Source of the DNA: Desulfobacteraceae bacterium
GTDB lineage: Bacteria; Desulfobacterota; Desulfobacteria; Desulfobacterales; Desulfosarcinaceae
Reading direction: 5' to 3'
NCBI GenBank assembly: GCA_003599575.1
Contig: QZKV01000038.1
Span: 1 to 41,258 of the forward strand
Length of the DNA stretch: 41,258 nt
The notes under the pieces: model-generated
The model's input: the letters and a program-made list of their open reading frames with translations, nothing else
The model's database searches: none
What the model was told of the DNA's origin: nothing
Program-made: the position numbers and the translations under genes
Shown here: positions 17,561 to 23,912 of the stretch, piece by piece
How positions within the stretch are numbered: the first letter of the stretch is position 1
Layout of the letters: each line of letters begins with the position of its first letter

Positions 17561-18310
17561 ATGCTGGAAAACAAGATCGCCTGGATCACCGGTGCAGGCA
17601 GCGGAATCGGTTTGGCCGGAGCACAGGCATTGGCCGCCGCCGGCGCCCGGGTGGTGATGTCGGGACGCCGCGCAAATGTCCTTTCGGCCGAAGCGGACAA
17701 GATCCGCAAGGCCGGCGGGACAGCCGAAGCCGAACCGCTGGATGTCGGCGATGCGGCGGCCGTGGAGCGCGCAGCTCAGGAGATTGCCCGCCGATTGGGC
17801 AAGATCGATATTCTGGTCAACAGTGCCGGCACCAACAGCACCCGGCGGTTCTGGCGCGACCAGACCATCGATGGCTGGGATCAGGTGATCCGGGTCAATC
17901 TGAACGGCACCTTCTATTGCACCCGTGCGGCGCTTCCAATCATGCGGTCCAGCAAGCAGGGCCTGGTGATCAACATCTCCTCGTGGGCCGGCGTTTACAC
18001 TTCCGCTTTGGTCGGGCCGGCCTACAACAGCAGCAAGCATGCCCTGGTATCGCTGACCGAAACGATCAACATGGAAGAGTGCGCCAACGGCATTCGGGCG
18101 TGCGTCATTTGCCCGGCCGAAGTGGACACGCCCATCCTGGACCGGAGGCCCATGCCGCCGCCGGCTGAAGAGCGCACCCGCATGCTCCGCCCGGAGGACC
18201 TGGGCCGGGCCATCCGCTGGGTCAGCGAACAGCCGCCGCATGTCTGCGTCAACCAGATCGTCATCAGCCCGACCTGGAACCGGTTGTTCATCGGCAGCGG
18301 GCCGGCATAG
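17561..18310 (+). CDS. Short-chain dehydrogenase/reductase (SDR) oxidoreductase
   Basis: A 249-residue classical SDR: cofactor motif TGAGSGIG (residues 10-17), SGRR after beta2 suggesting NADP preference, LDV (60-62), NSAG (87-90), catalytic Ser140/141 in INISSWAG, and Tyr155/Lys159 in YNSSKHA. The substrate is unknown. AGGAGG lies about 8 nt before ATG. Divergent from the fadJ-thiolase operon and convergent with a TetR gene, it may act on hydroxy- or keto-acyl intermediates or alcohols (inference). The C-terminal part (VCVNQIVISPTWNR) resembles the YdfG/clavulanate-dehydrogenase-like branch. Confidence 0.88.
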   Translation: MLENKIAWITGAGSGIGLAGAQALAAAGARVVMSGRRANVLSAEADKIRKAGGTAEAEPLDVGDAAAVERAAQEIARRLGKIDILVNSAGTNSTRRFWRDQTIDGWDQVIRVNLNGTFYCTRAALPIMRSSKQGLVINISSWAGVYTSALVGPAYNSSKHALVSLTETINMEECANGIRACVICPAEVDTPILDRRPMPPPAEERTRMLRPEDLGRAIRWVSEQPPHVCVNQIVISPTWNRLFIGSGPA

Positions 18311-18569
18311 GCGTGCGTTTTTCGAAATGAATACAGCTTTGCACGCGGTATGTGGGCATTGAGATTCCGCGCAAGGGCTGCCTCAGCTGATATTTTTCGA
18401 AGCCTGCTGAGGAAAAAGTACTCGTGGAGCGGACATGAAAGAAGTTATTCTGGAGAACAGCCCCCGCTCCTCGAACGGAACTCCGGGGTGAACAAGAGAA
18501 ATACTTTTTGAGGTGTCCTGCGGGTGGCACGCTTCAACCCGGCGGCCGGGAGATTGGATTGCTGCAAAG

Positions 18570-18588
18570 AGCCCTTTTATTCAGGGCT
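18570..18588 (-). terminator. Short hairpin at the tetR 3' end
   Basis: AGCCCT (18583-18588 read on the minus strand) and AGGGCT (18570-18575) form a 6-bp stem spanning the tetR stop codon, followed by CTTTG. It is weak. The rest of 18311-18569, between the convergent SDR and TetR genes, holds scattered inverted repeats (for example AAAAAGTA/TACTTTTT) but no supported gene. Confidence 0.3.
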
Positions 18589-19188
18589 TCCCCTTTCAAA
18601 CATCAGCGCAATGATTCTCGCATGCCGTTTCATATGCTTCCTGATTTCCTCTTTGCTGCGGCCCGGATAATTCCGGTAAGCCATTGTGATCCCGGCCAGG
18701 GCTGAGAAGAAAGTTTGGGCAAAGATCCTCAGGTCGCCCTGAATGTCGTTGATCTCCAGAACGCGCCTGAACTCCGCTATAAACCGCCGCAGGATTTCAT
18801 TGTACTTATCCAAAACCCTGGGCGGCATTTGGCCGACGACCATCAAATAGGTCATCATCTGGAAGGTGGCTTCGTTGTTTGCCAGGTGGTCCACCACATA
18901 CTCCGAAAATTCCTCAAGAGACATCGGCTTATCGGCCATCTTGAGGTTGAATTCATGACCGATCATATTCATTTGATGCACGAATGCCTCGACCAGCAGA
19001 TCGTTGCGCCCCGGGAAATAGCGGTATATGGAAGCCGGGGAAACCCCAGCCGCTGCGGCAATCTCACGCATTCCAATCTCGACGAAGGGCCGCTGGCTGA
19101 GCATTTTAATGGTCGAATCGATGATCACCTGGCGGCGTACTTCGCGCTCATCGTTTCTCAACAGGGCAAAAGTCGAGTTTTGGTTCAT
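18577..19188 (-). CDS. TetR/AcrR family transcriptional regulator
   Basis: The 203-residue protein has the TetR N-terminal DNA-binding domain: a helix RRQVIIDSTIKMLSQRPF, then the HTH MREIAAAAGVSPASIYRYFPGRNDLLVEAF (about 40-69). The C-terminal helical region, unlike any specific subfamily I can name, would bind an effector. Start 19188 follows GGAG by 5 nt; an in-frame start at 19245 is less likely. It sits near fadJ, thiolase and SDR genes, so an acyl-CoA-responsive repressor of these is plausible (inference). The palindrome at 19774-19798 upstream of the next gene set is another possible target. Confidence 0.88.
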   Translation of the reverse strand: MNQNSTFALLRNDEREVRRQVIIDSTIKMLSQRPFVEIGMREIAAAAGVSPASIYRYFPGRNDLLVEAFVHQMNMIGHEFNLKMADKPMSLEEFSEYVVDHLANNEATFQMMTYLMVVGQMPPRVLDKYNEILRRFIAEFRRVLEINDIQGDLRIFAQTFFSALAGITMAYRNYPGRSKEEIRKHMKRHARIIALMFERGSPE

Positions 19189-19894
19189 CGTATCTCCAAA
19201 CCTGTACCAACCGGATGGCACCAACTCAGGCGTTGAACCGTCCAAGGGGATCAGTATCGGAGCGGAACAAGAAGGCTGAAGCCAAACTGGAAAATCGATC
19301 TCAGCTGATCAAACACATTACCTTCCAATTGTCCAGAAAAAGATGATCTTCTGCCAGACGAAAGCCGCGCCACGTTCATCGAAGCGGAAAAAACAATCCT
19401 ATGATGCTGCGTTATTTGCAGGAGGCCGAAAACCGCACACTTAGCCGAGGACCGGTTTTCGCATTCCCAGCCGCCTGTTAGATGGTCAAAAGGAACGCAT
19501 ACTCGAAAGACCGCAGCTCCTTGTTCGCGGTTAAAAGGTTTGCATTGTTGTAAAATGTAAATCGCAATTACAATAAGCCATATCGAAAAAAAATGTGCTT
19601 GACATACTTTTCGTCATATGCTTTCTATGTTGAACATTGTTTATCTTCAAAAACACAGTTCCAAAAACAAAACCATAAACCATTACGGTTGAACGGCAGC
19701 TATCGCAAGCCCTTCTGAGCGGGTAAGCTTTGATTTTGATTATCGCTTATCAGTTGAAGGCATTTTTCCTGCCCGTTTGTGAACAATGTTTACAAACGTA
19801 AATTATGTTCCTGATCGTTTGCTCCATTTCGGCCCCCAAAGGCTGGCATTTCGATAGATAGTGCACCGCTTGTGCTCATAGGGAGGAGAATTCC
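19189..19894. promoter_or_regulatory. Long AT-rich upstream region of the exported-protein locus
   Basis: About 700 bp lack any supported gene. From about 19540 the sequence becomes clearly more AT-rich than its surroundings. It contains a possible sigma70 promoter (TTGACA at 19599-19604 and a TTTCTAT-like -10 after 17-18 nt), the 25-bp palindrome at 19774-19798 and a strong ribosome site (GGGAGGAG) before the ATG at 19895. Confidence 0.5.
19774..19798. promoter_or_regulatory. 25-bp near-perfect palindrome, candidate operator
   Basis: CGTTTGTGAACA (19774-19785) and TGTTTACAAACG (19787-19798) are inverted copies with one mismatch around a central A. It lies about 97 bp upstream of the ATG at 19895, a position suited to a repressor or activator. 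It resembles a CRP/FNR site (TGTGA...TTACA) but the inner spacing is 7 nt instead of 6, so the class of regulator is open. Confidence 0.55.
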
Positions 19895-20503
19895 ATGAGA
19901 AAGGCACATTTCGGTGGGTGGTCGATCTGCGCCAAAAGCCTCACGATGCTTGCCCTTCTAATCGCGGTTGGCCCTGTAGTGCCGGTCCGGGCCGATTTGC
20001 AGGAGATGCCGGCCGCGCAAATGGCCCAGATCACCGGAACGGGATTTTCCAGTTTCCTCGTCGAGGGCAACCGCGTGCGCGCCGACTTCAACATCGCGGC
20101 CGAAACTTATACGGAAATCGGGTCGCTGAAGCTGGGCTATTGGGATGACGGCCTGGGGCCGGGCTGGGACCAGAACTGGACGGCAGTCAAACTGGGCACA
20201 CTCGAACAAGACATGTCCCTGCGCGGCTTTTTCATCGAGGCCTATTTCGACAACCTGACCGATCCGGTCAACCGCCGGTTGACCTCCGTATTCTTCGGCT
20301 TCAGCCAGGTTACAGGCGATCTGCAGGCCGATTTCCAGAGCCTCAGCCGGGTCGGCGTGGGCGGTGATCCGGACCAGAGCCGCGTCAACCTGGGAGTGAA
20401 CACCTTTCATTTCAACAACTCGGAACTGATGATTTCCTTGCAACTGCAAGGCGGGAACAGAGGCATCTGGGTGCGCTTTGGGGAGGGGACAACTCTGAAC
20501 TGA
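19895..20503 (+). CDS. Exported protein with GG-leader-like motif (substrate 1)
   Basis: The 202-residue protein has a Sec signal peptide ending about VPVRA, followed at once by LQEMPAAQMAQITGTGF (about 35-51). That segment places Met at -12, Gln -8, Met -7, Ile -4, Gly -2, the spacing of double-glycine leaders, and is shared with the proteins at 20679, 22212 and 30995. The rest is beta-strand-like (VRADFNIAAETYTEIGSLKLGYWDDG) and lacks the YxDxDG segment of the other three, so it is the most divergent member. Predicted periplasmic or surface protein. The likely processing enzyme is the C39 peptidase encoded at 23097 (inference). A strong GGGAGGAG ribosome site precedes it. No enzymatic domain is recognised. 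Confidence 0.72.
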   Translation: MRKAHFGGWSICAKSLTMLALLIAVGPVVPVRADLQEMPAAQMAQITGTGFSSFLVEGNRVRADFNIAAETYTEIGSLKLGYWDDGLGPGWDQNWTAVKLGTLEQDMSLRGFFIEAYFDNLTDPVNRRLTSVFFGFSQVTGDLQADFQSLSRVGVGGDPDQSRVNLGVNTFHFNNSELMISLQLQGGNRGIWVRFGEGTTLN

Positions 20504-20678
20504 GTCAACATCTTCTTTTGAAAGGAGGTGATCGGGGGCAAAAGGAGTCAAGGCAGGCTCTGGGGGGCGCCTGCCGGCAGCCAATATCCTGTGTCAGGAC
20601 TTTTAACGTGCGCGCCGCAAGTTATCAGAGGCAAGGCTGCGGCGCAAAAAAAGAAAAAACATTTGGGAGGGGGGTAAC
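20504..20678. promoter_or_regulatory. Leader with a perfect orphan Shine-Dalgarno and hairpins
   Basis: AAAGGAGGTGATC (20521-20533) matches the complement of the 16S rRNA 3' end over 13 bases, yet no start codon lies at the right distance. Two hairpins follow: GGCAGGC/GCCTGCC (20552-20575) and GCGCCGCA/TGCGGCGC (20612-20645), the latter followed by an A-rich run and then the GGGAGGGGGG site of the next gene. A leader or standby ribosome-binding role is possible. Confidence 0.4.
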
Positions 20679-21380
20679 ATGAAAAAATTCGTTATAGCGT
20701 TAATCGTACTGCTGCTGGTTCCTTTCAATGCCATGGCGCTGCAGACCCTGGACGAAGGCGACATGGGCGCCATCACCGGCCAGGCGGGTGTGCACATTGC
20801 CGTGGATGATGTCATGATTTTCCAAAATATCGCATCATTGACTTACACGGACGAAGACGGTACAAGCGTTGCGGCACTCGCACACACAGATACTGGAGCG
20901 GGTTCAGTCAGCCTTAGCAACCTGCGCATGATGGTCAATATCAACGGAATCACGAGTTTGGATGCAACGACAGGAACCCCAGTTAGCCCTGGGCGTGCTG
21001 CTCTGTTTACCGGCTATGCAGATGCTATCGCAGATGGCTTTTCTTTTGCAAACGGAACTGGCCCCTTAGCTGGTGCTTTCATAGCGAAAGCAATCACGAT
21101 CGATGTTGGTAAAATGGACGTTCTTTCTGCAGGTTTGGTGAACAACGCAGTTTATATTCCGAGCCTTGCGGGTGAGACCACAATGGCTGGCGTTCGCATC
21201 GGCCTACCTACGGTCGAAGTTCATCAGACCGAGCTGTCCTTCGATATCACAGTCGATTATACTCCCGACGCCGGGGCCGATCCTGCTTACAATACTGGCG
21301 ATAGTTTTGGTAATCTCAAAATCGGCCAGAACACAATGCTGGTCCTGGATGGATTCCTGGAAATTGCTCCGCATCATTAA
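20679..21380 (+). CDS. Exported DUF6160/FilA-like protein with GG-leader-like motif (substrate 2)
   Basis: The 233-residue protein has a signal peptide ending FNAMA, then LQTLDEGDMGAITGQAGVHI (21-40): Leu at -12, Asp -8, Met -7, Ile -4, Gly -2, Gln -1, followed by AG. After this comes LTYTDEDGT and a beta-rich body with alternating NLRMMVNINGITSL and IKIGQNTMLVLDGFLEI-like strands. From memory this layout (signal peptide, ITGQxG, Y-x-D-x-DG) is that of DUF6160 or FilA-type proteins of putative pilus systems; this needs a profile search. Codon use is visibly more AT-rich than in the 22212 gene, hinting at a separate origin. A hairpin terminator follows at 21420. Confidence 0.75.
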   Translation: MKKFVIALIVLLLVPFNAMALQTLDEGDMGAITGQAGVHIAVDDVMIFQNIASLTYTDEDGTSVAALAHTDTGAGSVSLSNLRMMVNINGITSLDATTGTPVSPGRAALFTGYADAIADGFSFANGTGPLAGAFIAKAITIDVGKMDVLSAGLVNNAVYIPSLAGETTMAGVRIGLPTVEVHQTELSFDITVDYTPDAGADPAYNTGDSFGNLKIGQNTMLVLDGFLEIAPHH

Positions 21381-21419
21381 TCCGGAGATTGATCTCGGAT
21401 AGCCATACAGTAAATGAGA

Positions 21420-21472
21420 AGGTTCCGGAACATCCGGGCTCCCCACCCGGCCTCCGGAACCTGCCCTTCTTT
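21420..21472 (+). terminator. Rho-independent-type terminator after substrate 2
   Basis: AGGTTCCGGA (21420-21429) pairs with TCCGGAACCT (21453-21462), and an inner CCGGG/CCCGG stem fits within the loop; GCCCTTCTTT follows. It lies 40 bp after the stop of the 20679 gene. Confidence 0.7.
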
Positions 21473-21500
21473 ACAAGCTCACAGGAATCGATCATCTGTC

Positions 21501-21532
21501 ATTTCGACCCCGGCGACTGCCGGGGGAGAAAT
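21501..21532. repeat. Palindromic REP-like repeat (ATTTCGACC...GAGAAAT type)
   Basis: ATTTC-ga-CCCCGGC, loop GACT, GCCGGGG-ga-GAAAT forms a nearly perfect hairpin. The GTCATTTCGACC...GGAGAAATCTT pattern is, from memory, a widespread intergenic repeat in several bacterial phyla. One copy is seen here, next to the composite palindromic elements. Confidence 0.6.
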
Positions 21533-21603
21533 CTTCGGCCTCTTGAAAGGTAAAATCTCTCGCCGTCTATCCCTCACAGGGAACGGCCTCCTCGTCCGCA
21601 CTT

Positions 21604-21752
21604 GTTCCCAAGCTCCAGCTTGGGAACGCGATCTTGGAAGCTCCGGCTTCCAACGCTCTTTGCTAATCGTCCGGACTGCGAAGCAGGAGCTTCGCGCAAC
21701 GGGTTCCCAAGCTGGAGCTTGGGAACCAGCGGAAAGCTCGAGCTTGGGAACC
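21604..21752. repeat. Composite palindromic element, copy A
   Basis: Five palindromes in a fixed order: GTTCCCAAGCTCCAGC-type (21604-21627), TTGGAAG-ctccgg-CTTCCAA (21634-21653), GCGAAGC-agga-GCTTCGC (21678-21695), the first palindrome inverted with core CTGGAG (21702-21727), and AAGCTCGAGCTT plus GGGAACC (21734-21752). The outer units are inverted copies of each other, giving a MITE/BIME-like layout. Copies B and C share this order. Several frames stay open through it, so spurious peptides of the type SQAPAWER and VPKLQLGN appear. Confidence 0.8.
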
Positions 21753-21832
21753 AGCCGAGGCAAGAGAGAAGTCTTCGGCAGCTTGTAGGGTGCATTCCAT
21801 GCCCCCTTCCAGGCTGTGAGGCAAGGTGTGCG

Positions 21833-21937
21833 GAAGCAATGAAGAAGAAAATATTCCTCATACTGCTCTGGGCGCTCTCCGTACTGCTCGCGCCCGGGCA
21901 CGGCGCGGCCGAGATGCAGGCCATGCCGGAATCCGAG
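21833..21937 (+). repeat. Duplicated 5' end of the substrate-3 gene (copy 1)
   Basis: These 105 bases match 22206-22310 with one mismatch. They span the ribosome-site region, ATG, signal peptide and coding sequence up to MPESE, stopping just before the LARVSGAGG motif. Copy 1 is cut 7 bp before composite element B; copy 2 continues as the intact gene. Confidence 0.92.
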
Positions 21938-22039
21938 TGTGCTCGTTCCCAAGCTCCAGCTTGGGAACGCGATCCTGGAAGCTCTGGCTTCCTGTGCTCC
22001 GCGCTGCATCCGCTGGTCTCACCGGCCCGCGAAGCATGA
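21839..22039 (+). pseudogene. Truncated copy of the substrate-3 gene fused to element B
   Basis: From ATG 21839 the frame encodes MKKKIFLILLWALSVLLAPG and on to MPESE exactly as the intact gene at 22212, then runs into the palindromic element (CARSQAPAWERDPGSSGF) and stops at 22037-22039, 66 residues in all. It would be exported by its signal peptide but lacks the VSGAGG motif and body. It keeps a GGAAG ribosome-site sequence that the intact copy partly lacks. Most likely a non-functional by-product of the duplication; expression as a small secreted peptide cannot be excluded. Confidence 0.75.
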
Positions 22040-22138
22040 GCTTCGCTCAACGGGTTCCCAAGCCGGAGCTTGGGAACCAGCGGAAAGCTCGAGCTTGGGA
22101 ACCAGCCGAACCGTTTCCAAGCTGGAGCTTGGAAACGG
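21945..22138. repeat. Composite palindromic element, copy B
   Basis: Same order as copy A: 24-bp palindrome (21945-21968), GGAAGC-tctg-GCTTCC (21977-21992), spacer, GCGAAGC-atga-GCTTCGC (22029-22046), inverted outer palindrome (22053-22078), AAGCTCGAGCTT (22085-22096), plus an extra 28-bp palindrome with core AAGCTGGAGCTT (22111-22138). It starts 7 bp after the truncated gene copy. Confidence 0.8.
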
Positions 22139-22211
22139 AGCCACCGTCTGATAAAGAAGAAAAACACCTCCGGGGCGGGGAGGAGAAATAACGGCGTAGT
22201 CTCATGAAGCA

Positions 22212-23081
22212 ATGAAGAAGAAAATATTCCTCATACTGCTCTGGGCGCTCTCCGTACTGCTCGCTCCCGGGCACGGCGCGGCCGAGATGCAGGCCATGCC
22301 GGAATCCGAGCTGGCGCGCGTCAGCGGGGCGGGGGGAATAGACATCGCCCTGGACGCTGTGTCGGTCTACATGTTCACCGGGTCGTTCAGCTATACCGAC
22401 ACCGACACCGGCAATGCCGTGGCCCTGGAGAACATGGTCCTGTCCAACGGCGCTTTACGCCCTGCGCTGTTTGCAACAGGTAACGTGGACATGGACGGTG
22501 ACGGCCTGCGCACGCCGCTGACCATAGATGTGGGGGCCGTCGACGACCCGGCCTCCCCGGTCTACGGCAAGGCCATGGTGGTGCTCAAGGCGCTCGACTG
22601 GCTGCAGGAAGTGCACCTGCATGCGGACGTCCTGCGCTTCTGCGGCCAGGAGCTGGGCAGCCTGGACCTGGGGGTGATCCACCGCCCGTCGTACTACTGG
22701 CTGCTGGGCGCACACGATGTGGGCATCGACTTCGAGTTCGGCCAGCGCCTTTCCATCGATACGCTGCGGCTCACCTACAACACGCTGAACGAAAACTTCG
22801 CCCTGTCCGGCATTCACTTCGGGGCGCAGGATCCGGGGGCGCCCGAAGACCCCGCAACCTGGCAGATGACCGGCCTGTTCCGCATCGGCGCCATGGCCGA
22901 GGGCAACCCGGCCACCTTCGACGTGGGCGCGGGCGCGGACAACCTGGCGGCCGTGGTCCTGAACCTGCCCATGCAGGGCGCGATCCGCGTGGAGAACCTG
23001 CAGTGGGGCGGCCAGAGCTTCGGTCCCATGGCCATCGACGGCCTTCAGATTCATCGGTTGAACTTGCGCTTCATTCCTTGA
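22212..23081 (+). CDS. Exported DUF6160/FilA-like protein with GG-leader-like motif (substrate 3)
   Basis: The 289-residue protein has a signal peptide (MKKKIFLILLWALSVLLAPG, cut near GAAE), then MPESELARVSGAGGIDIALD (29-48): Met at -12, Glu -8, Leu -7, Val -4, Gly -2, Ala -1. FSYTDTDTGN follows, then a beta-rich body to LNLRFIP, the usual plan of DUF6160/FilA-type exported proteins. It is the first gene of a tight operon; the C39 peptidase gene begins 15 bp after its stop, making it the prime candidate substrate. Its first 105 bp are duplicated upstream. The sequence just before ATG lacks a good ribosome site. GC-rich, unlike substrate 2. Confidence 0.8.
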   Translation: MKKKIFLILLWALSVLLAPGHGAAEMQAMPESELARVSGAGGIDIALDAVSVYMFTGSFSYTDTDTGNAVALENMVLSNGALRPALFATGNVDMDGDGLRTPLTIDVGAVDDPASPVYGKAMVVLKALDWLQEVHLHADVLRFCGQELGSLDLGVIHRPSYYWLLGAHDVGIDFEFGQRLSIDTLRLTYNTLNENFALSGIHFGAQDPGAPEDPATWQMTGLFRIGAMAEGNPATFDVGAGADNLAAVVLNLPMQGAIRVENLQWGGQSFGPMAIDGLQIHRLNLRFIP

Positions 23082-23096
23082 TGTCCGGGAGGCAGA

Positions 23097-23900
23097 ATGG
23101 TCATCGCCGTCTTTTTTTTCATTACCGCCGCCTTCCTGACCGGATTCTACACCATCGTGGAGACGCCCAAAGGCCAGATCCAGCTGGCACCCGAATCATT
23201 GCCGAATGTTCGCGAATACCGCGAGGTCGTCCCGGCATCCGTGCTGCTGCACGGCGGTCTGGTGCAGCAGACCTACGACTACAGCTGCGGCTCGGCGGCC
23301 CTGGCGACCGTCCTGAAGTATCAGATGGGGGAGGATCTCACCGAACGGCAGGTCATCGCCGGTCTGCTGCGCTACGGCGACAAGGAGGCGATCGCCAGCC
23401 GGCGCGCCTTTTCGCTGCTGGACATGAAGCATTTCGTCGACAGGCTGGGGTACAAGGGCGTCGGATATACGGCCGAAGTGAAGGATTTGCAGGAATTGGG
23501 CCGACCCTGCATCGTTCCGATCACGGTATTCAACTACCGGCACTTCGTGGTGTTCAAAGGCATTTATCGCGGGCACATTTTCTTCGCCGACCCGCGCTTC
23601 GGCAACACCAGCTATTCCCTGGAAGAGTTCCAGAAGATCTGGTTCCGCAATGCTATCTTCGTGGTCTACTCGAAGAACGGCCGTTCGGAGCTGAGCGCTC
23701 TGCAATTGAAAAAAGAAGATTTGCATTTCATCGACGAGGATGCGGCCAATGACATTCTTTTCACCCATGATCCCGAGTGGGGGCTGACCCGCGAATGGGA
23801 AAGGGACAAGACCTTCCCCCCCGAAGATACGGTTCAGAGCAAGCGCTTCGGTTCCATTCGGGTCATCCAGCAACCGGACAGTTCATCGGAGACCCCCTGA
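23097..23900 (+). CDS. Membrane-anchored C39-family peptidase (FilB-like)
   Basis: The 267-residue protein has an N-terminal membrane anchor (about 2-20, no clear cleavage site) and a C39 papain-like domain: oxyanion Gln58 and nucleophile Cys64 in LVQQTYDYSCGSAALATVL, His149 in FNYRHFVVFKG, and Asp165 in IFFADPRFG. C39 peptidases remove double-glycine leaders; classic ones are fused to ABC exporters and act in the cytoplasm. Here there is no ABC domain and the topology suggests a periplasmic enzyme. All catalytic residues are kept, so it should be active, not a C39-like dead domain. GGGAGG precedes ATG. It sits between a GG-motif substrate gene and SPOR/barrel genes. Similar proteins are annotated as pilus-system peptidase FilB in Acinetobacter (from memory). 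Confidence 0.85.
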   Translation: MVIAVFFFITAAFLTGFYTIVETPKGQIQLAPESLPNVREYREVVPASVLLHGGLVQQTYDYSCGSAALATVLKYQMGEDLTERQVIAGLLRYGDKEAIASRRAFSLLDMKHFVDRLGYKGVGYTAEVKDLQELGRPCIVPITVFNYRHFVVFKGIYRGHIFFADPRFGNTSYSLEEFQKIWFRNAIFVVYSKNGRSELSALQLKKEDLHFIDEDAANDILFTHDPEWGLTREWERDKTFPPEDTVQSKRFGSIRVIQQPDSSSETP

Positions 23901-23912
23901 CGGAGACGATTC

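Noticed and set aside
15364..18168. 934-codon open frame on the plus strand opposite fadJ
   Set aside because: It is a mirror of a GC-rich coding strand, rich in His/Asp/Gly/Gln runs without domains, and it overlaps both fadJ and the SDR gene, which have clear motifs.
20521..20533. Fragment of a 16S rRNA gene
   Set aside because: Only the 13-base anti-SD complement matches; it has the orientation of a Shine-Dalgarno, and no other rRNA sequence surrounds it.
21604..22138. Possible CRISPR array in the repeated palindromes
   Set aside because: Repeats are few, of different types, alternate in orientation and lack equal-length unique spacers; no cas genes are near.
21574..22212. Open frames encoding SQAPAWER / VPKLQLGN-type peptides
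   Set aside because: They are translations of the palindromic element in several frames and have no independent gene signals.
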